64,000 bases of DNA, from the NCBI RefSeq assembly GCF_001704635.1, contig NZ_MAXF01000095.1, forward strand, positions 1-64,000, written 5' to 3'. Source of the DNA: Streptomyces sparsogenes (GTDB lineage: Bacteria > Actinomycetota > Actinomycetes > Streptomycetales > Streptomycetaceae). The notes below the pieces were generated by a model, which saw only the letters and a list, made by a program, of their open reading frames with translations, was not told the DNA's origin and made no database searches. Numbering within the stretch: the stretch's first letter is position 1; every line of letters starts with the position of its first letter. The position numbers and the translations under genes are program-made. Shown here piece after piece: positions 1 through 8,705 of the stretch.

Positions 1-543
1 GCCATGGCGAGCGCGCTGCCGCATGCCGCCGGAGAACTGGTGCGGATAGTCGCGCACGCGCAGCTTGGGGTTGGGGATGCCGACCTTCTCGAGCATCTCG
101 ATCGCGCGGTCCCACGCCTCGCGCCGGGAGGCACCGGTGTGCTTGCGGTAGGGCTCGGCGATCTGGCGGCCGACGGTGTAGTAGGGCGAGAGGGCGGTGA
201 GCGAGTCCTGGAAGATCATCGCCATCTTGTGGCCGCGCAGCTTCTCCAGGGTGCGCTCGGGCGCCCGGGTCAGCTCCTGGCCGTCCAGCCGGATCTCGCC
301 GCGGATCTCGGTGGTGCGCGGGTCGTGCAGGCCCAGGACGGCGAGGTTGGTGACGGACTTGCCGGAGCCGGACTCGCCGACGATGCCGAGGGTGCGACCG
401 CGCTCGAGCTCGAAGGACAGGCCGTCCACGGCCTTGACGACGCCGTCCTCGGTGGCGAAGCGCACATACAGATCGCGCACGGACAGGAAGGCGTCGCCCG
501 CGGCGGGCGCCGGGGCGGCCTCGGACTTGGTCAGGGTGGTCAC
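1..543 (-). CDS. Oligo/dipeptide ABC transporter ATP-binding protein (OppD/DppD type), partial, probable frameshift near the edge
   Basis: This is the cytoplasmic ATPase of a peptide importer. From a GTG start at 543 the protein reads into a Walker A (GESGSGKS) about residues 55-62, a Q-loop (IFQDS) about residue 109, and the ABC signature variant FSGGMRQR about residues 170-177. Walker B and the rest lie outside the window. The gene follows its cognate permease by 13 bases and is the last visible gene of the minus-strand operon. After FSGGMRQR the frame reads A-R-H-G, but this family normally continues with a hydrophobic stretch ending I-A-M-A, and the adjacent frame reads A-M. A loss of 2 (or 5) bases at about positions 10-18 would explain this, so the gene may be broken or the sequence in error there. 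Confidence 0.85.
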   Translation of the reverse strand, partial: MTTLTKSEAAPAPAAGDAFLSVRDLYVRFATEDGVVKAVDGLSFELERGRTLGIVGESGSGKSVTNLAVLGLHDPRTTEIRGEIRLDGQELTRAPERTLEKLRGHKMAMIFQDSLTALSPYYTVGRQIAEPYRKHTGASRREAWDRAIEMLEKVGIPNPKLRVRDYPHQFSGGMRQRARHG

Positions 544-556
544 GTCGGTCGTACTC

Positions 557-1534
557 CTAGGCGAGGCGCACGCGCGGGTCGATGACGGCGTACAGCGCGT
601 CCACGATGATGTTGGCGATGACGATCGCCGTGCAGCTGAAGAGCATCACGCCCATCAGCATGGGGAGGTCCTTCTCGGTCACCGACTCCACCGCGAGCCG
701 GCCGAGACCGTGCAGGGTGAAGGTGAACTCCGTGATCATCGCTCCGCCGAACAGCGAGCCGAGGTCGATGCCGACGATGGTGACGATGGGGGCGATCGCG
801 CCGCGCCAGGCGTAGCGGAAGAAGACCGTGCGGCCCGACATGCCCTTGGCCCGCGCGGTGCGCACATGCTCCTCGCTGAGCTGCTCGACCATCTGGGAGC
901 GCGTCATACGGCTGTAGTTGGCGATGAAGATGATGGAGAGCACCAGCCAGGGCAGCAGCAGCCCGCTGAACCACTTGGCCGGGTTCTCGGTGATCGGGTA
1001 GTACTCGGGCCGGTCGATCAGGCCCCAGCTGTCGACCAGCAGCCACAGCGCGATGACGCCGACGAAGTAGATCTGGAGGGAGTTGCCGATCAGCGACAGG
1101 GAGCTGAAGAACTTGTCGGTGAAGGTGCCCCGCCGGGCCGCCGCGATCATGCCGATGCCGACCCCGATGAGCAGGAAGACGGCGGCGCCGCCGACGGCGA
1201 GCGACAGCGTGGTCGGGTAGCGGTCCATGATGGTCTCCCAGACCGGCTGGGAGTTGGTGAAGGAGTACCCGAAGCAGGGGGCCGGGCAATGGCCGACCTC
1301 GAAGTCCCGGCCGGCGAAGATGCCCACCAGATAGTGCCAGTACTGGACGGGGACCGGCTCGTCCAGGCCCAGGTTCTTGTTGATGAGGGCGATGGCGTCC
1401 GGGCCGCAGTTCTTGCCGCAGGCCAGCTGCGCCGGTTCGGAGGGCAGCGCGAAGAAGCAGAAGAACGTGATCGCGCTGATCAGAAGGATGATGACGATCG
1501 CGCCGAGGGAGCGGCGTACGAGGAAACGAAGCAT
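557..1534 (-). CDS. Oligo/dipeptide ABC transporter permease, OppB/DppB type
   Basis: Inner-membrane subunit of a binding-protein-dependent peptide importer, 325 residues, the usual length for DppB. It has an N-terminal membrane segment (about 9-30), a long extracytoplasmic loop with several Cys and Trp residues, then about five further membrane segments. The EAA-type loop that docks on the ATPase is visible around residues 222-232 (EHVRTARAKGM). It lies between the substrate-binding lipoprotein (173 bases upstream, with a stem-loop in the gap) and the ATPase (13 bases downstream), so it is co-transcribed with them. The start is ATG; an upstream in-frame extension would run into the stem-loop region and lacks family similarity. 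Confidence 0.93.
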   Translation of the reverse strand: MLRFLVRRSLGAIVIILLISAITFFCFFALPSEPAQLACGKNCGPDAIALINKNLGLDEPVPVQYWHYLVGIFAGRDFEVGHCPAPCFGYSFTNSQPVWETIMDRYPTTLSLAVGGAAVFLLIGVGIGMIAAARRGTFTDKFFSSLSLIGNSLQIYFVGVIALWLLVDSWGLIDRPEYYPITENPAKWFSGLLLPWLVLSIIFIANYSRMTRSQMVEQLSEEHVRTARAKGMSGRTVFFRYAWRGAIAPIVTIVGIDLGSLFGGAMITEFTFTLHGLGRLAVESVTEKDLPMLMGVMLFSCTAIVIANIIVDALYAVIDPRVRLA

Positions 1535-1647
1535 GGCGTCGCGGGTCTTCCGGTACGGGCGCCTTGGGCGACCAGGTCGGGATCGGACGGGCGGCGCCGT
1601 CCGTCACCCTCGGGGTGGCGGACAGCGTGCCCAGGGAGCTGGTGGAG

Positions 1648-1698
1648 CGCCACGCGGCGGGGGGCCGGCTGTGCGGGACGAGGCTCCGCCGCGTGGCG
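1648..1698 (-). terminator. Intra-operon stem-loop after the peptide-binding protein gene
   Basis: Perfect 13-bp inverted repeat (CGCCACGCGGCGG at 1648-1660 and its complement at 1686-1698) with a 25-base loop. It begins 9 bases past the stop of the binding-protein gene and precedes the downstream permease. No T-run follows in the direction of transcription. Such structures often end or protect the abundant binding-protein mRNA while lowering permease/ATPase expression; that role is inferred. Confidence 0.6.
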
Positions 1699-1707
1699 TT
1701 CGCGGTG

Positions 1708-3510
1708 CTACTTCACATACACCCCGGTCGGGTTCGCGGTTCCGTATACCGGGTGGTAAGTGATGCCGCCGAGCCCCGAACCCCAGATGGACCACTGGCG
1801 GTTGTAGAAGAGCGGGACGCCGGGCACGTCGTCGGTGAGGATCTTGTTGGCGAGGGTGACCCACTCACCGGAGGCCTTCTCCACGTCCGTGACCTTCAGG
1901 ATGCGGGCGATCTCGGCGTCCACCTTGCCGTCCTTGAGGTGCCAGTAGTTCTGCGAGCCGTCGGCGACGGCCTTGCTGTCGAACAACTGCGGCACCACGG
2001 TGGAGCCGACCGGCCAGTCGGCGCCCCAGGAGACGCGGTAGATGTCGAAGCCGTTGTCGACCTTGGCGATCTCGGTGGAGTAGTTGTTGGAGTCGATCTC
2101 CTTGCGCTCCACCTTGAACCCGGCGGCCTTCAGGGCCTTGGCGACGACCAGCGAGACGTTCTGGTACTCGGTGGTGTTGGGGTAGGCGTAGACGATCTCC
2201 TGCCCCTCCTTGCCCGCCTCTTTCAGCAGCTGCCTGGCCTTCTTGATGTCGCCGCCCTCGTTGCCCTTCTTGGTCTTGCCGAAGGGATCGAAGTCCTTCC
2301 AGCCGGCCAGGGAGGGGGCGACCAGGCTGCCCGCGACCTGCCCGGCCCGCTTGCCGCCGAACTGGCCCAGGATCTGGGCGTTGGGCATGGCGTAGGCGAT
2401 GGCCTCCCGGACCTTCTTGTCCTTGATCCGGTCCATGTTGATGGCCATGTAGTCGACGTACGGCTGCACCTCGAGGAAGGTGCGCGACTTGGTGCCCGGG
2501 TCGTTGGCGACCTCCTCGCCGGCCTCCAGGGTCACCGCGTTGGTGAACGACATGGTCTGCTTGTCGCTGCCCCGGTCGGCCAGCAGCCGGCGGGCCGAGT
2601 CGGGCTCCTGGACGCCGAAGCGGATGTCGAACTTGTCCGGGTACTGGTGGCGGACCGGGTCCGTCTTGGGGTCCCACTCCGGGTTGCGCACCAGCGTCAG
2701 CGACTTGTCCGGGTTCAGCTTCTCGATCTTGTAGGGCCCGGAGGACACCGGGTGGTTGGTGTACTTGTCGGCGGTGTCCTTCTTGCCGTCGGAGGGCACC
2801 GCGCCGATGTTGGGCATGGCCACCGCGTACGGGGTGTCCGCGTGCGGCTTCTTGAAGTGGAAGACGATCGTCTTGTCGTCGGGCGTGTCCAGTACGTCCT
2901 TGGGCAGGTGCTTGCCCTTGTAGGGGCCGTCGGGCAGCGCCTTGCGGAAGCTCTGGCCCTCGCCGGAGAGCCACTGCGGGATGTACAGCGGGCCGTCGGT
3001 GGCCCACTTGGCGTAGAGCCGCTCGACCGACTGCCGGACATCGGCGGAGGTGATCGGGGACCCGTCCTCGAACTTGAGGTTGTCCTTGAGCGTGTACGTC
3101 CAGGTCTTGCCGCCGTCCGAGGACTTGCCGGTGTCGGTGGCGAGGTCGCCGACGAGCTTGACCCGGCCCTTGGCGTCGATCTTGTAGCTGGTCAGCGACC
3201 GGTTGTAGAGCATCTGGACGGTCAGCATGTCGGCGTAGTAGATCTGCGCCGGGTCCAGGTAGGTGAAGGCGTCGCGTTGCAGGACGTTGACCGTCCCGCC
3301 CTTCTTGGCGCCCGGCACCTCGGGGGCCGGGCCCGCGGAGTCGGCCGCGGTGCCCAGCGAGTAGTTCTCGGCCCGGTTCTTGTCCGGCTTGTTCTCCAGG
3401 GGCTCGTCGCCACTTTTGCCCCCGCCGCTGCTGCAGGCGGAGAGCACGAGGGCCCCGATCGCCAAAGAGACGGCCGCCAGCCGCCCTCTGCCCCGCTGAG
3501 ATGAGGTCAT
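1708..3510 (-). CDS. Peptide-binding lipoprotein of the ABC transporter (SBP family 5)
   Basis: Extracellular solute-binding protein that delivers oligopeptides to the permease pair; about 600 residues, typical of OppA/DppA. The N-terminus has a short basic segment, a hydrophobic core and a lipobox LSAC with the lipidated Cys at about residue 26, followed by a Gly/Ser linker. Family-5 features include the YADMLTVQMLYNRSL region near the N-terminus and the WTYTLKDNLKF segment with GSPITSADV. ATG at 3510 was chosen because AGGTG, complementary to the 16S tail, lies 9 bases upstream; a GTG at 3522 in the same frame is possible and would add four residues. The gene is 4-16 bases downstream of the DppC-type permease gene. 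The substrate cannot be told; bldK-like peptide uptake is one possibility. Confidence 0.92.
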   Translation of the reverse strand: MTSSQRGRGRLAAVSLAIGALVLSACSSGGGKSGDEPLENKPDKNRAENYSLGTAADSAGPAPEVPGAKKGGTVNVLQRDAFTYLDPAQIYYADMLTVQMLYNRSLTSYKIDAKGRVKLVGDLATDTGKSSDGGKTWTYTLKDNLKFEDGSPITSADVRQSVERLYAKWATDGPLYIPQWLSGEGQSFRKALPDGPYKGKHLPKDVLDTPDDKTIVFHFKKPHADTPYAVAMPNIGAVPSDGKKDTADKYTNHPVSSGPYKIEKLNPDKSLTLVRNPEWDPKTDPVRHQYPDKFDIRFGVQEPDSARRLLADRGSDKQTMSFTNAVTLEAGEEVANDPGTKSRTFLEVQPYVDYMAINMDRIKDKKVREAIAYAMPNAQILGQFGGKRAGQVAGSLVAPSLAGWKDFDPFGKTKKGNEGGDIKKARQLLKEAGKEGQEIVYAYPNTTEYQNVSLVVAKALKAAGFKVERKEIDSNNYSTEIAKVDNGFDIYRVSWGADWPVGSTVVPQLFDSKAVADGSQNYWHLKDGKVDAEIARILKVTDVEKASGEWVTLANKILTDDVPGVPLFYNRQWSIWGSGLGGITYHPVYGTANPTGVYVK

Positions 3511-3526
3511 GTGTCGTTGCACCTGC

Positions 3527-4564
3527 CTAGCGCTTAGTCTTCGGATCGAATGCGTCCCGGACCGAGTCCCCGAGCAGGTTGAAGGCCACCACGAAGATCA
3601 CCATGGCCACGCCCGGGAAGAACATGTACGTGATGTCGTTCTGGTAGTGCCGGGCTCCGGTGGCGAACATCCGTCCCCAGTCGGGGGTCGGTTCGACGAG
3701 CCCGACGCCGAGGAAGGAGAGCCCGGCCTCGGCGGTCACGAAGGTCGGCAGCATCAGCGTCGACTGCACCAGGATCGGCGTCCACAGATTCGGCAGCAGC
3801 TCCTTGCGGATGATCCGCCAGGGGGAGGCGCCGGTCACCTTGGCGGCCTCCACGAACTCCCGCTCGCGCAGGCTGAGCACCTGCCCGCGCAGCAGCCGCG
3901 CCAGGCCCATCCAGCCCAGCGCCCACTGGACCAGGATCAGGGTGATGACCCGCAGATACGTCGGCGTCTCCTTCTCCGGGCTGACGAAGAGCGAGTAGAC
4001 GACCGGGGTGAAGGCCACGAAGGAGAGCTGCGCGGGGAAGGCCAGGAGCAGGTCGATGAAACGGCCCAGGAAGTAGTCGGTCCTGCCGCCCATGTAGCCG
4101 GCCGTGACGCCCACGACGATGCCGGTGATGGTGCACAGGATGGTCACGGCGACCGCGATCAGCAGTGACGTGCGTATGCCGTACAGGAGTTGGGTGAACA
4201 CGTCCCGGCCGAGCTGGGGCTGGAGGCCGAACCAGAACTCGCCGTCGATGCCCCCGTTGGGCTTGATCGGGTAGTAGAACTCGTTGAGCAGCCCGGGCCG
4301 GTCGAGGCCATAGGTGGTGTACGGGTCCTTGCCGTACAGCCAGGCGATCACCGGAGCGAGCAGGGCGATGAGGAAGAAGAAGATCACGACGTAGGCCGAG
4401 ATCACGCCTGTCTTGTCGCGTTTGAAGCGCCGCCACATGAGCTGGCCGGGCGAGCGCCCCACCGGCGGGGCGCCCTCCTTGCCGACCTGGCCCGTCGGCT
4501 CGGCGTCCGGGCCCGGCACGGGGGCGTTCGCCCCGGCCGCGGCGGCCTGGGAAGGACTCGTCAT
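3527..4564 (-). CDS. Oligo/dipeptide ABC transporter permease, OppC/DppC type
   Basis: Second integral-membrane subunit of the peptide importer, 345 residues. An N-terminal Pro/Ala-rich cytoplasmic tail of about 45 residues precedes the RRFKRDKTGV segment typical of the OppC N-domain and the first membrane helix (about 54-74). The EAA loop REREFVEAAKVTGAS is visible near residue 240. I chose the ATG at 4564 because upstream in-frame residues are low-complexity and outside the family. It is the first gene of the minus-strand operon; having the C-type permease ahead of the binding protein, with the B-type permease after it, is an unusual subunit order. The 480-bp divergent region upstream presumably carries the promoter. 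Confidence 0.92.
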   Translation of the reverse strand: MTSPSQAAAAGANAPVPGPDAEPTGQVGKEGAPPVGRSPGQLMWRRFKRDKTGVISAYVVIFFFLIALLAPVIAWLYGKDPYTTYGLDRPGLLNEFYYPIKPNGGIDGEFWFGLQPQLGRDVFTQLLYGIRTSLLIAVAVTILCTITGIVVGVTAGYMGGRTDYFLGRFIDLLLAFPAQLSFVAFTPVVYSLFVSPEKETPTYLRVITLILVQWALGWMGLARLLRGQVLSLREREFVEAAKVTGASPWRIIRKELLPNLWTPILVQSTLMLPTFVTAEAGLSFLGVGLVEPTPDWGRMFATGARHYQNDITYMFFPGVAMVIFVVAFNLLGDSVRDAFDPKTKR

Positions 4565-5045
4565 CGCGTAGCGCCCCCCGCACTGATCGCTTGTGTATCG
4601 CGCTTGTCTACTCGCGTCATGTCGCTGCCCGGTCGCCGATCGTGCGCGTCTCGGGATGAGCGGACTTTCGCAACCCTTGAACAGCCCAGTCAAGGGGCCA
4701 GCGGAAGCGGAAGGTGCCCACCGGGCAACCTTGAGCGAACATTTTGCAGATCGAGGTCCCGGCGTGCTTGACAGAGATCATCCGAGGGCGGCAAACGGTG
4801 AGCAACGGGCATCAACCGCGTTAACAGGCAAGCAACTTGGCCGACGCGAGACCGATATACGGACGCGCCAGGCTGAACTGCGTACGGCCGTGCGGGTGCC
4901 GTAGACCGGCCGGGGCGCGCCATGTCGCCCCGGCCGGTCGCCCACCCCGGCGGTGCCGGGGCGCGCGGACCCTCCCGGGCTGCGCCGGCACATTGGTGGC
5001 GCCGGGACGGTTGATCGGGGGCCGGGGCGGGGCAAACCTACAGCC
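4565..5045. other. Divergent intergenic region between the peptide transporter operon and a membrane-protein gene
   Basis: No convincing protein gene is visible in this 481-bp stretch, which is less GC-rich than its surroundings. It holds a 7-bp inverted repeat CCCTTGA / TCAAGGG (4674-4680 and 4690-4696), a TTGACA hexamer at 4768-4773 without a good partner -10, and a strong hairpin at 4904-4939. The inverted repeat lies upstream of the transporter operon and could be an operator; this is inference. Confidence 0.5.
4904..4939. terminator. Strong GC-rich hairpin in a divergent intergenic region
   Basis: Perfect 14-bp stem (GACCGGCCGGGGCG at 4904-4917, complement at 4926-4939) with an 8-base loop. 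It resembles the U-poor intrinsic terminators of streptomycetes, but neither flanking gene ends here. It could end an unannotated short transcript that starts within 4570-4900, or act in the leader of the gene at 5046. Confidence 0.5.
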
Positions 5046-6239
5046 ATGGGGCAGGGACGGATTCTCAACCGCGGGGCACGCGTCTTCGGCGCGCTGGTCT
5101 GCGCCGTGCTCGGGCTGATCTCACTGGCGTGGATCATCCGGGACTTCGACAAGGCCGACGAGGCCAGTCATGTGTGGTGGACCTGGGCCGGGATGCCGTA
5201 CGGATTTTCCGGCACCCTCTTCGGCTCATCCCTCGCCGACCTGCTCCTGCTGATCCTCTACGCGGTCGTCGGGATGACCGCGCTGCGCTCGTCGGCCACC
5301 GCCGGAGCGCTGGCCTCGGCCGGCCTCGCGACGGTCGCGCTGCGCCTGCCCAGCCTGTGGAACCTGCCCGCCGACTGGATGCGGGGCATCCCCGACGACC
5401 TGAAGACCCGCGCCCAGCTGAGCGCGTGGACGGCGGTCCTGCTCGGGGCCGCCCTGCTGGTCGTCGTGGCCGTCGGCCGGCGCCCGGCCGACGCGGCCGT
5501 CCCCGACTACGCCGTCCCGCCCGCCGGCCGGCCGCCCGCCCGGCTCACACCCGGGGCCGGGGGGACGGCCGCGCTGTTCCTGGGGGCCGCCGCGGTCATC
5601 GGGGGCGCCTGGCAGATCTACTTCGCCCAGAAGCGGGACTGGGACCTCTACAAGTACCAGCTCACCGGGAAGTACACGCTGACCACGTTGCTCTCGCCGC
5701 CCAGCGCCTGGGCCGCCTGGACGGTGGCCCTGCTGACCCTGGCGGCGGCCTTCGCGGCCCTCGGCCGGTCGGCGCCGGCCCGGCCGCTGGGGATGACGGC
5801 GGCGTTCCTGGTGCTGGGCTACGGCATCGCCACGCTCTCGCTGTACATCAAGTTCGACTTCGTGGACCACTTCGACGACCTGGAGACCGTCGGCCAACTC
5901 TCCGTGCTGACCGCGTTCTTCGAGATCCTCGTCGGCCTGGTCGTCCTGATCGCGCTGGCCCAGCCCGGGGTCCCGGCCGACGGCGCGCCGCCCACCGGGT
6001 GGGGACAGCCCGCGGCACCGCCGTACGGGGGCTACGGCGGCGCCGACGGGGGCTACGGCGGCTACGGCAACCAGGGTGGCGCGGACGGCGGTTACGGGGG
6101 CTACGGCGGCGCGGACGGCGGCTATGGCTACGGCCCGCCGCCCGCGAGCCCACCCCCGCCCCCGGCGCCCCCCGCGACGCCGCCCACGGTCCCGCCGCCC
6201 CCGTCCTCGCCCCCGCCGCCGCCCCCGCCGGGCTGGTAG
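5046..6239 (+). CDS. Polytopic membrane protein with Gly/Tyr-rich and proline-rich C-terminal tail
   Basis: I do not recognise a functional family. The 397-residue product has about eight predicted membrane segments in residues 10-310 (for example VFGALVCAVLGLISLAWII, ALLLVVVAV, TAALFLGAAAVIGGAW). A cytosolic or surface tail of about 75 residues follows: repeats of G-G-Y-G separated by GAD or NQGGAD, then almost pure proline (runs of PPPP). Such tails are common on streptomycete membrane proteins and may mediate assembly or SH3/WW-like contacts; no function is shown. ATG at 5046 is used because translation from further upstream has no membrane or conserved character. Its 5' region contains the hairpin at 4904-4939. 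Confidence 0.8.
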   Translation: MGQGRILNRGARVFGALVCAVLGLISLAWIIRDFDKADEASHVWWTWAGMPYGFSGTLFGSSLADLLLLILYAVVGMTALRSSATAGALASAGLATVALRLPSLWNLPADWMRGIPDDLKTRAQLSAWTAVLLGAALLVVVAVGRRPADAAVPDYAVPPAGRPPARLTPGAGGTAALFLGAAAVIGGAWQIYFAQKRDWDLYKYQLTGKYTLTTLLSPPSAWAAWTVALLTLAAAFAALGRSAPARPLGMTAAFLVLGYGIATLSLYIKFDFVDHFDDLETVGQLSVLTAFFEILVGLVVLIALAQPGVPADGAPPTGWGQPAAPPYGGYGGADGGYGGYGNQGGADGGYGGYGGADGGYGYGPPPASPPPPPAPPATPPTVPPPPSSPPPPPPPGW

Positions 6240-6257
6240 AGGCAGGGGCGCGCGGGC

Positions 6258-8444
6258 TCAGCTCACGCCCAGCGAGCGCCTCAGGAAGTCCACCTGCAGC
6301 AGGAGCAGGTTCTCGGCGACCTGCTCCTGGGGCGTCATGTGGGTCACCCCGGACAGCGGCAGCACCTCGTGCGGCCGCCCGGCGGCGAGCAGTGCGGAGG
6401 ACAGGCGCAGGGCGTGCGCGACGACCACGTTGTCGTCCGCCAGGCCGTGGACGATCATCATCGGACGGTGCGGTTCCGCCGCGCCGGACAGTCCCTCGTC
6501 GGTCACCAGCGAGTTCTCGGCGTACACCTTCGGCTGCTCGTCGGGGTGGCCGAGATACCGCTCGGTGTAGTGGGTGTCGTACAGCCGCAGATCGGTGACG
6601 GGGGCGCCCACGATGCCCGCGTGGAAGACGTCGGGGCGGCGCAGCACCGCCAGCGCGGCGAGATAGCCGCCGTACGACCAGCCCCGGATGGCGACCCGGG
6701 ACAGGTCCAGCGGATAGCGCTCGGCCAGCGCCTCGAGCGCCTCGACCTGGTCCCGCAGCGTCACCGCCGCCAGGTCGTCGCGGACGGCCTTCTCCCAGGC
6801 GGGGGAGCGGCCGGGCGTGCCGCGGCCGTCGGCGACGATCACCGCGAACCCCTGGTCGGCGAACCACTGCGAGGTGAGGTGGGCGTTGTGGGCGGCCACC
6901 ACGCGCTGGCCGTGCGGGCCGCCGTAGGGGTCCATGAGGACGGGCAGCGGCCCGTCCCCCTCGCTGTGGCCGGACGGCAGCAGCACCGCGCAGGGGATGT
7001 CGCGCTCGCCCGCGAAGACCAGGTGCGGGCGGGCGGTGATGACGGGCCGCTCGGCGTGCGAGGGGATCTCCGCGAGGCGGTCGGCCGAGCCGTCGGCGGC
7101 GGGCCTGAGCACCTCCACCGTCGCGCCGGGCCGGTCGGGCCCGGCGTACGACAGGACGACGACCTCGCCGCCGCGCACGGCCGAGGACACGGCCGGGCGG
7201 GGTCGCTCGCCCACCGGCTCCCAGCCGCCCTGGTCCCCGCTGCCCCGGAACCAGGCGCGGAAGACGCCGATCTCGCCGGGCCCCTCGGGCAGGGCGGCGT
7301 CCGCGCCCGGCGAGGCGGAGAACAGCACGTCCTCGTCGCCGATGTCGAGCACGGAACGGACGTGCAGCGCCCCCGAGGTGAGCTTGCGGTCGCCGACCAT
7401 CAGCACCCGGGCGCCGCCCTCGTCGGCGATGCGGACCAGCCGCCCGTCCGGCGTCCAGGACGGCACCCCAGGGAAAAGATCAAGCCAGACCGGGTCCTCG
7501 TCCACATGCACCGTGCGGGTGCGCCCGGTCGCGGTGTCCACGGCCAGATAGAGCTGGCTGCGCTGGTCGCGCGCCTGGACCAGCAGCAGCGGCGGGCCGT
7601 ACGCGGACCAGTGCACCCGGGCCAGGTACGGATAGCGCCGCCGGTCCCACTCGATCTCCGTGCGCGACCCGTCCAGGCCCAGCAGCACCAGCCGCACCTC
7701 CGCGTTGTCGGTGCCCGCGGCCGGGTACGCGACCTCGGCGGGCCGCCGGTCGGGGTGCGCGGGGTCGGCGATCCACCACCTGCGCACCGGCGCCTCGTCG
7801 ACCCGGGCGACCAGCAGCGCGTCGCTGTCCGGGGACCACCAGAAGCCGCGCGAGCGGTCCATCTCCTCGGCCGCGATGAACTCCGCGAGCCCATAGGTGA
7901 CGGTGTCGCCCTCGGGCCGAGCCAGCGCCCGGTCGCCGCCGCCCCCGTCAGCGCCCCCAGCCCCCTCGTCGAGGTCTCTTACGCGCAGCGCGCCCTGCGC
8001 CACATAGGCGATGCGGCGTCCGTCGGGTGACGGGCGCGGGTCGACCACCGGCCCGGGCGCGGGGAGTTCGCGGGTCACGCCGGCGCGCAACTCGGAGGCG
8101 AACAGCCGTCCCGAGAGTGTGAAAGCGGCCAATTCGACGGCCAGGTCGGTCGCGTAGCCGACGATCCCCGCCGAGCCCTCGCGGCTGCGCTCGCGGCGCG
8201 CCCGCTCCTCGGCGGACAACTCCTCCTCCGCGCCGCCGAGCAGGGCCGCCGGGTCCGCGGCGGGGTACTCCCGCCGCTCGGCGAGGTCGTACACCCACAG
8301 GAGATTGGCCCGGTCGGTGCCGGAGCGGGAGCGCAGGAACACCACCCGCGAGTCGTCGGGCGCCACCGTGAAGGCCCTCGGCGCGCCGAGGGTGAAGCGC
8401 TGGGTGCGGGCGTGTTGCCGGGGGAACGAGAGCTGTCCGGTCAT
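6258..8444 (-). CDS. S9 family prolyl oligopeptidase / dipeptidyl-peptidase IV-like serine peptidase
   Basis: Cytoplasmic peptidase, 728 residues, with no signal peptide. The N-terminal beta-propeller of the DPP4 type (about residues 20-440) precedes the alpha/beta-hydrolase domain. The catalytic triad is visible: Ser600 in GWSYGG, Asp681 in HGLADDN, His702 in GVTHM. The segment YGGPHGQRV upstream of the triad is typical of S9 enzymes. It should remove dipeptides, often X-Pro, from peptide N-termini; the substrate range is inferred. ATG at 8444 is chosen because the family begins close to the FTLGAPRAF segment; an ORF extension to 8570 is non-conserved. The gene converges with the membrane-protein gene at 6239 with only 18 bases between stops. 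Confidence 0.9.
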   Translation of the reverse strand: MTGQLSFPRQHARTQRFTLGAPRAFTVAPDDSRVVFLRSRSGTDRANLLWVYDLAERREYPAADPAALLGGAEEELSAEERARRERSREGSAGIVGYATDLAVELAAFTLSGRLFASELRAGVTRELPAPGPVVDPRPSPDGRRIAYVAQGALRVRDLDEGAGGADGGGGDRALARPEGDTVTYGLAEFIAAEEMDRSRGFWWSPDSDALLVARVDEAPVRRWWIADPAHPDRRPAEVAYPAAGTDNAEVRLVLLGLDGSRTEIEWDRRRYPYLARVHWSAYGPPLLLVQARDQRSQLYLAVDTATGRTRTVHVDEDPVWLDLFPGVPSWTPDGRLVRIADEGGARVLMVGDRKLTSGALHVRSVLDIGDEDVLFSASPGADAALPEGPGEIGVFRAWFRGSGDQGGWEPVGERPRPAVSSAVRGGEVVVLSYAGPDRPGATVEVLRPAADGSADRLAEIPSHAERPVITARPHLVFAGERDIPCAVLLPSGHSEGDGPLPVLMDPYGGPHGQRVVAAHNAHLTSQWFADQGFAVIVADGRGTPGRSPAWEKAVRDDLAAVTLRDQVEALEALAERYPLDLSRVAIRGWSYGGYLAALAVLRRPDVFHAGIVGAPVTDLRLYDTHYTERYLGHPDEQPKVYAENSLVTDEGLSGAAEPHRPMMIVHGLADDNVVVAHALRLSSALLAAGRPHEVLPLSGVTHMTPQEQVAENLLLLQVDFLRRSLGVS

Positions 8445-8705
8445 AGGGCGAGCGTACGGCTCCGCTCCGATTGCCCCCGGCATGTTCAGCCCGTGGCGGA
8501 CGCGGAGCGCACGTTGTCGGATGTGGCGAGAATCAGGCCTGATGACGAGGCCGACGGTGCGAACAGGCATGCGCCCCTGTCATGCTCCCGTGCACCGAGT
8601 CGTGCGCACGGGCCCATAGTTATGATCGATTGCGCATAGTGGGTAGGCCCCCTGTGGCATGAATATGTCGTCCGTTCGAGCGCGTGTACCTGGAGGTGAG
8701 CCGCT

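Noticed and set aside
4593..4904. Small plus-strand ORF in the divergent region
   Set aside because: No ribosome binding site, no homology-like pattern, and codon use does not match the third-position GC bias of real genes.
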